Part shown: piece after piece, positions 57,205 through 64,000 of the stretch
Numbering within the stretch: the stretch's first letter is position 1
Layout: each line of letters begins with the position of its first letter
Source: Pararhizobium sp. IMCC21322
Lineage (GTDB): Bacteria > Pseudomonadota > Alphaproteobacteria > Rhizobiales > GCA-2746425
Direction of reading: 5' to 3'
NCBI RefSeq assembly: GCF_030758295.1
Contig: NZ_CP132335.1
Span: 3,386,412-3,450,411 of the forward strand
DNA: 64,000 bases
Translations under genes and position numbers: made by a program
Notes under the pieces: model-generated
The model's input: the letters and a program-made list of their open reading frames with translations, nothing else
Database searches by the model: none
What the model was told of the DNA's origin: nothing

Positions 57205-57899
57205 CCTGTAGCACCGTCGGTGAGATCAGGTCCGAAATCGACAATCGTCGATATGTGATGGCTCAAAACCTTCTGCAATGACGCCAGGTCCTGCGCTTCA
57301 AGCGCTGCCAGAATCGGAGCATGACGTTCTGCCGTTTCCTCCAACTCCCGACTGGTTTGTGAATTGAGAATTTTATAACGGTGATTATGGATCAGGCAGC
57401 GCAGCAGAATGGGTGTGACCACCGGTAAGTCCGCAACTGCAAAAAGGCGTGTGTGAAAAGCACGATCATGAACGGAGAGCAGATATTCATCACCGTCACG
57501 CGCCGCATTGCGCATTGCGTTCAGGTAATTATGCAAATCTGCGTGTAATTCCGGCCCGGCCCGCTCAAGAACACGTTCAAGATACTCGCATTCTATATCA
57601 CGGCGAATGGCAATCAGCGCGCGGGCGTCGGCAGATCGACAGGCAGCGACATGGGTCCCCCGATGCGGCAACCGCTTCACAAGACCTTCTTCACTCAGTT
57701 GCATCAAAGCTTCGCGAATGGTGCCCTGGCTGCATTGAAACCGCTCGGCGATCTCAAGCTCCAGCAAAACCGCTTCCGGCTTCAACTCACCCAGCACAAT
57801 CTCTTTTTGCAGGGCCACATAGACATTGTGGCTGCGGCGGCTTGACTGCCGAGGCAACAGATTGGTGATGGATGGCGCCGAAAAGCTCTCTACCGCCAT
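57201..57899 (-). CDS. GntR-family regulator (FadR/FCD type)
   Basis: 232 residues. Winged helix-turn-helix at about 25-90 (LELEIAERFQCSQGTIREALMQLSEEGLVKRLPHRGTHVA), then an all-helical FCD ligand domain (about 105-220) with the metal-binding Asp and His residues (for example HDRAFHTRLF and HHISTI). It probably controls its own seven-gene operon and the divergent ATPase gene through the AT-rich repeats in the 145-base gap. The likely inducer is a sugar acid or metabolite of the pathway. Confidence 0.9.
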   Translation of the reverse strand: MAVESFSAPSITNLLPRQSSRRSHNVYVALQKEIVLGELKPEAVLLELEIAERFQCSQGTIREALMQLSEEGLVKRLPHRGTHVAACRSADARALIAIRRDIECEYLERVLERAGPELHADLHNYLNAMRNAARDGDEYLLSVHDRAFHTRLFAVADLPVVTPILLRCLIHNHRYKILNSQTSRELEETAERHAPILAALEAQDLASLQKVLSHHISTIVDFGPDLTDGATG

Positions 57900-57941
57900 T
57901 GGTGGCTATACTCCCAAATACTGCTTTTTAGCAGAAAACGC

Positions 57942-58000
57942 TTATCATTATTGATAATATCCCTATTATCGATATTAATAACATCGCGATTATCGATATT
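57942..58000. promoter_or_regulatory. Three AT-rich operator-like repeats in the divergent promoter
   Basis: ATTATTGATAAT (57947-57958), ATTATCGATATT (57965-57976) and ATTATCGATATT (57989-58000) follow the form ATTAT(T/C)GATA(A/T)T. Starts are 18 and 24 bases apart. They lie between the GntR gene and the ATPase gene and are the best candidates for the GntR binding sites. Confidence 0.6.
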
Positions 58001-58044
58001 GCAAGATATAATTTGGTCGGCAGAAACCAAGCCAGGAGGACAAT

Positions 58045-59124
58045 TTGGCGGACATCCAACTCGAAAAAATCGTCAAGAAATATGGTTCGATCTCGGCCGT
58101 GCATGGCGTAGACCTGCAGGTGAAGGACGGCGATTTTGTTGCTTTTGTCGGCCCATCGGGCTGTGGAAAGTCGACAATTCTAAGGATGATCGCAGGACTG
58201 GAAGATATAACCGGCGGAACGTTGCGGATTGGCGGACGCATTGTAAATGAGGTTGAACCGCGCGATCGCGATGTTGCGATGGTGTTTCAGGATTATGCTC
58301 TCTACCCTCACATGACGAATGCGGAAAATATCGGTTTCGGCCTAAAAATGCGGGGCTGGAAAAAGGCTGATATTGGACCGCGTGTGAAAAGCACTGCGAA
58401 AATGCTTCAAATCGAACAGCTTCTGGAGCGTAAGCCCGGCCAGTTATCGGGTGGACAGCGGCAACGTGTTGCCATGGGCCGCGCCATCATACGTGAACCA
58501 TCAGTGTTCCTGTTTGACGAGCCCCTATCAAACCTTGATGCCAAGCTGCGCGTGGAGATGCGCACGCAAATCAAGCGACTGCATGCCATGTTGGGCACCA
58601 CGACAATCTATGTGACACATGATCAGACCGAAGCCATGACGCTGGCAGACAGAGTTGTCGTCATGCGTGAGGGCTACATCGTGCAGGCTGGTCCCCCAAT
58701 CGAGCTTTATGAAAAACCCAATTGCAGATTCGTCGGTGAATTTATCGGCTCGCCTCAAATGAATATTTTTGAAGGCACAGTGGACCGGTCAGGCAACACG
58801 CCGCAATTGCTGCTTGGCGAGGATGCAATTGAAATCGGAGACATAGCTGTCGCAGATGGAACACGGGTAGATGTGGGCATCCGCCCGGAACATTTGCTCT
58901 GGGCAACGCAGGAAACCGCTAAACTTAGTCCTGTCGTCGAAGTGTTTGAGCCGCTGGGTTCCGACACAATGGCAATTTGTCGCTTTTGTGGGCAGGACAT
59001 GACAGCCCGGCTTGAACCGTCGATCCAGTTGCGGACCAATGAAATGATCCATCTCAGTTTCGACACCGAAAACCTTCATTTCTTTGATAGTGAGACTGGT
59101 CAAAGACTTGTAACAGACCCGTAA
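58045..59124 (+). CDS. Sugar ABC transporter ATP-binding protein (UgpC/MsmK type)
   Basis: 359 residues from TTG 58045, with AGGAGG 8 bases upstream. Walker A GPSGCGKST, signature LSGGQRQRVAMGRAI, Walker B VFLFDEPLSNLDAK and the switch His (YVTHDQTEAM) are all present, followed by an OB/TOBE regulatory domain (about 240-350). It powers the importer whose other parts are on the opposite strand; divergent placement from the operon is uncommon but shares the control region. Confidence 0.94.
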   Translation: MADIQLEKIVKKYGSISAVHGVDLQVKDGDFVAFVGPSGCGKSTILRMIAGLEDITGGTLRIGGRIVNEVEPRDRDVAMVFQDYALYPHMTNAENIGFGLKMRGWKKADIGPRVKSTAKMLQIEQLLERKPGQLSGGQRQRVAMGRAIIREPSVFLFDEPLSNLDAKLRVEMRTQIKRLHAMLGTTTIYVTHDQTEAMTLADRVVVMREGYIVQAGPPIELYEKPNCRFVGEFIGSPQMNIFEGTVDRSGNTPQLLLGEDAIEIGDIAVADGTRVDVGIRPEHLLWATQETAKLSPVVEVFEPLGSDTMAICRFCGQDMTARLEPSIQLRTNEMIHLSFDTENLHFFDSETGQRLVTDP

Positions 59125-59283
59125 ATTCATCCACACGCTTGCGACCGGCACCGGCTGAGACAACAAAGATCAGCTCAGTCAAATGTGCTTCGAAAAATGC
59201 GCATGTGTGTAACGGGGAAAAGCACACACTCCCTTCCGCTCTGGTTACGAAAAAGTTAAAACCCGTTGGAAGCGGAGAGCAGA

Positions 59284-60792
59284 ATGAACACAACGGCACT
59301 TACAAGCATCGACACAACAGCCAATCAGCCCAAAGCGGCGGATGAAAACTATCGGCTGGCCCCGCATAATATCGAGGCTGAGCAAGCGTTGCTGGGTGCC
59401 ATTTTGGTGAATAATGAGGCTTTCTATCGGGTGTCCGATTTTCTGGAGCCGGAGCATTTTTACGAGGGTCTGCACAGTCAGATTTACGAGACCGCCGCGC
59501 AACTGATTCGTGTGGGCAAGGTCGCAACGCCGATCACTTTGAAAACTTTTTTGCCCGCTGATGAGCAGGTCGGCGAAATTACGGTCAGTCAGTATCTGGT
59601 CCGCCTGGCCACACAAGCCACAACAATCATCAATGCGGTCGATTACGGGCGTTCAATCTATGATCTTGCCATTCGTCGATCCTTGATCGGTATCGGAGAA
59701 GATCTCGTCAATGTCGCGTTTGATTCCGCGGTTGACCACGCCCCCCGTGATCAGATTGAAGATGCTGAAAAGCGGCTCTACGAACTGGCAGAACAAGGCC
59801 GCTATGATGGCGGGTTTCACAGCTTTACCGATGCGCTGAAAGACGCCATCGACATGGCCAGCGCAGCCTATCAGCGTGATGGCCATCTGTCCGGCGTGGC
59901 GACGGGATTGAGGGATCTCGACAAGCAGATGGGCGGTCTGCAATCATCAGATCTGATTGTTTTGGCGGGACGTCCGGCCATGGGTAAGACTGCGCTGGCA
60001 ACCAACATCGCGTTCAACATTGCCAAGGCCTATATGGGCGAAACCCAACCCGATGGCACCACAAAGGCGTTGAATGGCGGAATTGTTGGTTTCTTCTCGC
60101 TGGAAATGTCCTCCGAGCAATTGGCAACACGTATCATTGCGGAGCAATCCGGCGTGTCGTCCTCGGAAATTCGGCGCGGGTCAATCGACGAGCGGCAATT
60201 CAATGACATCGTGATTGCCAGTCAAGAAATGCAGAGCATTCCTTTCTACATCGATCACACCGGCGGCATTTCGATATCCCAGCTTACGGCGCGCGCACGG
60301 CGGCTGAAGCGCCAGCGCGGGCTGGATATGCTCATCATTGATTACCTGCAATTGCTGCAGGGGTCTGGCAAAAAATCTGACAACAGGGTGCAGGAACTGA
60401 CCGAGATTACAACTGGGCTGAAAGCGCTGGCGAAGGAGTTGAATGTGCCCATCCTTGCGCTCTCGCAATTGTCGCGTCAGGTGGAAAACCGGGATGACAA
60501 GCGGCCAAAATTGTCTGATCTGCGTGAATCCGGCTCGATTGAGCAGGACGCTGATGTGGTGATGTTTGTGTATCGTGAGGAATATTATCTGCAACGCCAA
60601 ATGCCCAAGGAAGGCACTGAAGAGTTTTTTAAATGGCAGGCAGAAATGGAAGATGTAGCTGGCGTTGCCGAGGTCATCATCGGCAAGCAGCGTCACGGCC
60701 CAACGGGATCGGTCAGACTGTTGTTTGAAGGCGAATTCACAAGGTTCAGCGATCTGGCGCAGGAAGACCGACTGCCGGATCAATATGAATAG
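59284..60792 (+). CDS. dnaB: Replicative DNA helicase
   Basis: Hexameric helicase at the replication fork. 502 residues from ATG 59284, with GCGGAGAG 6 bases upstream. The N-terminal domain opens PHNIEAEQALLGAILVNNEAF; the RecA-like core has GRPAMGKTALATN (Walker A), IIDYLQLLQGSG (Walker B) and IALSQ-type LALSQLSRQVENRDDKRP. The insert around VARL and the 'KSDNRVQELTEIT' loop are normal. No intein is seen. The stop overlaps the alr start. Confidence 0.96.
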   Translation: MNTTALTSIDTTANQPKAADENYRLAPHNIEAEQALLGAILVNNEAFYRVSDFLEPEHFYEGLHSQIYETAAQLIRVGKVATPITLKTFLPADEQVGEITVSQYLVRLATQATTIINAVDYGRSIYDLAIRRSLIGIGEDLVNVAFDSAVDHAPRDQIEDAEKRLYELAEQGRYDGGFHSFTDALKDAIDMASAAYQRDGHLSGVATGLRDLDKQMGGLQSSDLIVLAGRPAMGKTALATNIAFNIAKAYMGETQPDGTTKALNGGIVGFFSLEMSSEQLATRIIAEQSGVSSSEIRRGSIDERQFNDIVIASQEMQSIPFYIDHTGGISISQLTARARRLKRQRGLDMLIIDYLQLLQGSGKKSDNRVQELTEITTGLKALAKELNVPILALSQLSRQVENRDDKRPKLSDLRESGSIEQDADVVMFVYREEYYLQRQMPKEGTEEFFKWQAEMEDVAGVAEVIIGKQRHGPTGSVRLLFEGEFTRFSDLAQEDRLPDQYE

Positions 60793-61942
60793 CCTGTCAG
60801 AAAATGTCGATCTGGCCGGAGGACGATTGACCATCGACCTTGGCGCACTTGCTGATAATTGGCGGCTGCTGAACCAGCTGTCCGGCGCAAGCGAATGCAG
60901 CGCAGTCGTGAAAGCAGACGCTTACGGCATTGGCATCGAACAGGCTGTCCCAACGCTTTGGAAAGCTGGCTGCCGCACCTTCTTTGTTGCTTTGCCGGGC
61001 GAAGGGGTTCGGGTGCGCAAAGCAGCACCCGACGCAATCATCTATGTCTTGGCGGGTTATCTGCCACGGACGTTCGAAATTTACAGAGACCATGCCCTGC
61101 GTCCTGTCATAAATGATGAAATCAACGCTTGGATAGAAGCATCAGGCGAGAACAATTTTCCCTATGCCATTCAATTGGAAACAGGCATGAACCGGCTCGG
61201 AATGCCGATTTCAGATTTTGAAGCCTTGCGGAAATCAGGGTTGATTGCCTCTCATCAGCCAGACCTTGTCATCAGCCATCTGGCTTGTGCCGATACGCCG
61301 GACCATCCCCTGAATGAACAGCAGAGGGCTGAGTTTCAAAAGATCGTTGATCGTTACGCTTGCAAATACACCTCTCTGGCAAATTCCGCCGGAATTTTTC
61401 TCGGACCAGATTATCACAATGATCTGGTGCGCCCTGGCATCGCACTTTATGGCGGGGCGGCGGCTGATGAGCATTTGCAGAACAATCCGATGCGTCCGGT
61501 GATTTGTGTTGAAGCCCGCATCCTGCAGGTAAAATCAGTGTTGCCCGGTGCAAGCGTTGGCTATGGCGGTGTGGAAACAATACGCCCTTCTGATCGACCG
61601 GATGGAAGAGAACGGATTCTGGCAACACTCTCGGCAGGTTACTCAGACGGATATCTGCGCTCTGCAGGCAGCAGCGATAAACAGCCAGGTGCCTGTGCCG
61701 CCTGGCGCGGCGTTCGGGTGCCTTTGATCGGTCGTGTGTCCATGGATCTTGTAACCGTAGATATGACAGACCATCCTGACATTGATCAACTGATGGGCGA
61801 CAAGTGGCAGGATGAATGGATTGAGCTGATTGGCCCAACGGTCCCGCTGGATGAAGTGGCTTGCAGTGCAGGAACAATCGGATATGAATTGCTGACCAGC
61901 CTTGGCACACGCTACCACCGCACCTACATCAACGATCTTTGA
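60785..61942 (+). CDS. alr: Alanine racemase
   Basis: 385 residues from ATG 60785, which overlaps the last eight bases of dnaB. PLP-binding Lys in AVVKADAYGIG and the catalytic Tyr in VGYGGVETI..., with RVSMDLVTVDMTD typical of the family. It supplies D-alanine for murein. Confidence 0.93.
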   Translation: MNSLSENVDLAGGRLTIDLGALADNWRLLNQLSGASECSAVVKADAYGIGIEQAVPTLWKAGCRTFFVALPGEGVRVRKAAPDAIIYVLAGYLPRTFEIYRDHALRPVINDEINAWIEASGENNFPYAIQLETGMNRLGMPISDFEALRKSGLIASHQPDLVISHLACADTPDHPLNEQQRAEFQKIVDRYACKYTSLANSAGIFLGPDYHNDLVRPGIALYGGAAADEHLQNNPMRPVICVEARILQVKSVLPGASVGYGGVETIRPSDRPDGRERILATLSAGYSDGYLRSAGSSDKQPGACAAWRGVRVPLIGRVSMDLVTVDMTDHPDIDQLMGDKWQDEWIELIGPTVPLDEVACSAGTIGYELLTSLGTRYHRTYINDL

Positions 61943-61953
61943 CAGGAGCCTCC

Positions 61954-63345
61954 TTGGCCAAACAGAAACTACAATATGTCTGCCAGAATTGTGGTGCGGT
62001 AACGCCCCGTTGGGGCGGTAAATGCGAGGCATGTAATGCCTGGAACACCATTATTGAGGAGAACCCCGGAGCCGGGATTGGTGGGGCGTCCAAGCGGATG
62101 GTGGGAAAAGGCCGGGTCATGGAACTGGTCCCGCTTGAAGGAGAGACGCCGGAAGCTCCCCGCATCCTATGCGGCATTGCTGAACTCGACAGAGTTACCG
62201 GTGGCGGGTTTGTGCCCGGCTCCGCCCTTCTGGTTGGTGGTGATCCCGGCATTGGAAAATCAACAATTCTGCTGCAGGCGGCTGCGCTCATGGCAAAATT
62301 GGGCCGTCGGGTTGTCTATATTTCCGGCGAGGAAGCCATTGCCCAGGTCCGCATGCGCGCCCAGCGCCTTGGGCTGGCAGATGCGCCTGTCAGCCTGGCT
62401 GCTGAAACCAGTGTCGAAGATATTCTGACCACATTGGAGGCAGATGAGCCTCCGCATTTGGTTATTCTGGATTCCATCCAGACGCTCTGGACCTCGCAGG
62501 TTGATTCGGCACCTGGCACCGTCACTCAGGTCCGCACGGCAGCACAGGCGATGATTCGCTACGCGAAAAAAACCGGCACGACCATTATTCTTGTCGGCCA
62601 CGTTACCAAGGACGGCCAGATTGCCGGTCCCCGTGTTGTTGAGCATATGGTGGACGCCGTGTTTTACTTCGAAGGTGAAGGCGGCCATCAATTTCGCATT
62701 ATGCGTGCTGTCAAAAACCGCTTTGGGCCAACCGATGAAATCGGTGTGTTTGAAATGACCGGCGGTGGCTTGCGCGAAGTCTCCAATCCATCTGAGCTGT
62801 TTCTGGGAGAGCGCAAAGCCAACAATCCGGGCACAGCTGTTTTCGCTGGCATGGAAGGCACGCGACCGGTCCTTGTTGAAATACAGGCTCTGGTCGCCCC
62901 CTCCTCTCTTGGCACGCCAAGACGCGCGGTCGTTGGCTGGGATAACAGCCGCCTCGCTATGGTTATTGCGGTGTTGGAGACCCATTGCGGAGTAAAAATC
63001 GGCGCAAATGATGTTTATCTGAACATTGCGGGCGGCCTGCGAATAGCCGAACCGGCAGCAGATTTGGCAGTCGCCGCAGCGCTGGTCTCGTCACTCACCG
63101 GCGCACCTTTGCCTCAAAACAGTGTCTATTTTGGCGAAGTCAGCCTGTCAGGAGCCATCCGGTCAGTCACCCATACGCAGGCACGTTTGAAAGAAGCCGA
63201 GAAGCTGGGATTCACTCTGGCAACCGCGCCTGAGGCAACACAGGACAACTCGTCTGGGTTGAAGGAAATTACAATAAACTCAACCGCCGATCTGACTGGC
63301 ATGGTGGCAAGAATAGCAGCCTCGGCACCGCAAAGAGAGGCTTGA
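61954..63345 (+). CDS. radA: DNA repair protein RadA
   Basis: 463 residues from TTG 61954, with AGGAG 5 bases upstream. The N-terminal zinc finger is CQNCGAVTPRWGGKCEAC; the ATPase has GGDPGIGKSTILLQ and the RadA motif KNRFGPTDEIGVFEM; a Lon-protease-like C-terminal domain follows (about 300-455). RadA drives branch migration in recombinational repair. Confidence 0.95.
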   Translation: MAKQKLQYVCQNCGAVTPRWGGKCEACNAWNTIIEENPGAGIGGASKRMVGKGRVMELVPLEGETPEAPRILCGIAELDRVTGGGFVPGSALLVGGDPGIGKSTILLQAAALMAKLGRRVVYISGEEAIAQVRMRAQRLGLADAPVSLAAETSVEDILTTLEADEPPHLVILDSIQTLWTSQVDSAPGTVTQVRTAAQAMIRYAKKTGTTIILVGHVTKDGQIAGPRVVEHMVDAVFYFEGEGGHQFRIMRAVKNRFGPTDEIGVFEMTGGGLREVSNPSELFLGERKANNPGTAVFAGMEGTRPVLVEIQALVAPSSLGTPRRAVVGWDNSRLAMVIAVLETHCGVKIGANDVYLNIAGGLRIAEPAADLAVAAALVSSLTGAPLPQNSVYFGEVSLSGAIRSVTHTQARLKEAEKLGFTLATAPEATQDNSSGLKEITINSTADLTGMVARIAASAPQREA

Positions 63346-63442
63346 TGCATACATTGCTGGAAAACCCATGGAAACATTTGGCAATGCAGCATAATCAGGT
63401 TAAGAAGCAAATCGTCACTTAAGAAAGCCAGGAGCCTGCCCT

Positions 63443-64000
63443 ATGTCCATTACAATTCTGGACGGAGTACTGCTGGGCGTAATGCTGATTTCCGCCTTTC
63501 TGGCGATGATGCGCGGATTTATCCGCGAGGTCTTCTCCATCGGAACGTGGATTGCCGCAGCAGCCGCAGCCCTGTTTTTCCATTCACTGCTCGTGCCCTA
63601 TGTCGAACCTTATGTAGGCAATGATTTATTGTCGCAGGCCCTGTCGGCTGCAGCCGTGTTTTTCGTAACGCTGATCCTTGTTTCCTTCGTCACAATTCGG
63701 ATTTCCGACTTCATTCTGGACAGCGGTGTTGGACCAATAGACAGAACTTTGGGCTTTATGTTTGGCGCGTTGCGCGGCCTGCTGATTGTGGTTGTGGCCA
63801 TGATGCTTTTCAACGGCCTGGTGCAGCGCGAAAAACGCCCCGCCTGGGTTACCAATGCGCTGTCGCTTCCAATTCTTATGGAAATTGGTGGGCGTATTAC
63901 CGCCGCGTTGCCCGAGGACCTGCAGTCAACAATTACCGAATTCTTTGGCAGTAGTTCTGAACCGGATAATACGGTCCTGCCAAATGATGATCCGGACTCA
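63443..64000 (+). CDS. cvpA: CvpA family membrane protein (partial, runs off window)
   Basis: 186 codons are in the window without a stop. From ATG 63443 (AGGAG 8 bases before) it reads SITILDGVLLGVMLISAFLA and then MMRGFIREVFSIGTWIAAAA, with four membrane segments (about 5-22, 32-52, 62-88, 100-120) and RTLGFMFGALRGLLIVVVAM, the CvpA signature. The C-terminal part is polar and acidic. It usually precedes purF. CvpA has been linked to colicin V production and envelope stress, exact role unclear. Confidence 0.9.
   Translation, partial: MSITILDGVLLGVMLISAFLAMMRGFIREVFSIGTWIAAAAAALFFHSLLVPYVEPYVGNDLLSQALSAAAVFFVTLILVSFVTIRISDFILDSGVGPIDRTLGFMFGALRGLLIVVVAMMLFNGLVQREKRPAWVTNALSLPILMEIGGRITAALPEDLQSTITEFFGSSSEPDNTVLPNDDPDS

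Noticed and set aside
59284-60792. Intein in dnaB
   Set aside because: The length of 502 residues and uninterrupted helicase motifs leave no room for one.

Overview
The window is a chromosomal segment of an alphaproteobacterium, most likely a member of the Hyphomicrobiales (Rhizobiales). This rests on gene order and protein features: the lptF-lptG-lptD-surA-pdxA-rsmA block, the mltG-yicC-gmk and fabF-acpP-fabG-fabD blocks, the rpsF-rpsR-DUF2232-rplI and dnaB-alr-radA-cvpA runs, an RNase E with an acidic S1 insert and a C-terminal GWW motif, and an S9 protein with an N-terminal extension. No genus can be named from sequence reading alone. No tRNA, rRNA or CRISPR array was recognised.

Layout. 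1-6.9 kb: a cell-wall group (M23 endopeptidase, PBP1A, AMIN-type amidase) with prfB, which is read through a programmed +1 frameshift. 7-10.2 kb: rne with a roughly 0.5 kb structured leader and a strong terminator. 10.2-14.1 kb: AMP nucleosidase and a malic enzyme with a phosphotransacetylase-like tail. 14.2-17.8 kb: two adjacent membrane EAL phosphodiesterases with paired periplasmic cysteines. 18.1-22.7 kb: three tandem exported paralogues of unknown function. 22.8-27.7 kb: aspS, argC, a pirin, rpsI and rplM. 27.9-30.4 kb: a complete 2,484-bp IS1595-family element with 23-bp terminal inverted repeats and an 8-bp target duplication. It carries a Cas2-like protein, a 53-residue acidic protein and a DUF3800 protein besides its transposase, and it landed on the stop codon of sdaA without destroying it. 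30.4-33.9 kb: sdaA, holC, pepA. 34.2-41.9 kb: lipopolysaccharide export and outer-membrane assembly genes coupled to pdxA and rsmA. 41.9-48.4 kb, minus strand: gmk, yicC, mltG and the fatty-acid synthesis genes. 48.8-51.1 kb: the S6/S18/L9 ribosomal operon. 51.3-59.1 kb: an accessory carbohydrate-uptake and catabolism locus (GntR regulator, esterase, ABC importer, TIM-barrel isomerase, Gfo/Idh/MocA dehydrogenase, divergent UgpC-type ATPase). 59.3-64 kb: dnaB, alr, radA and the start of cvpA, which runs off the window.

How the genes work together. Most of the window is housekeeping: envelope building (PBP1A, amidase, MltG, LptDFG, SurA-like chaperone, Fab enzymes), translation (RF2, AspRS, ribosomal proteins, RsmA), RNA decay (RNase E) and replication or repair (DnaB, HolC, RadA). 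The accessory parts are the IS element with its nuclease-like cargo, the sugar locus between rplI and dnaB, the EAL pair and the tandem exported family. The cargo of the IS element and the exported paralogues are the least explained content.
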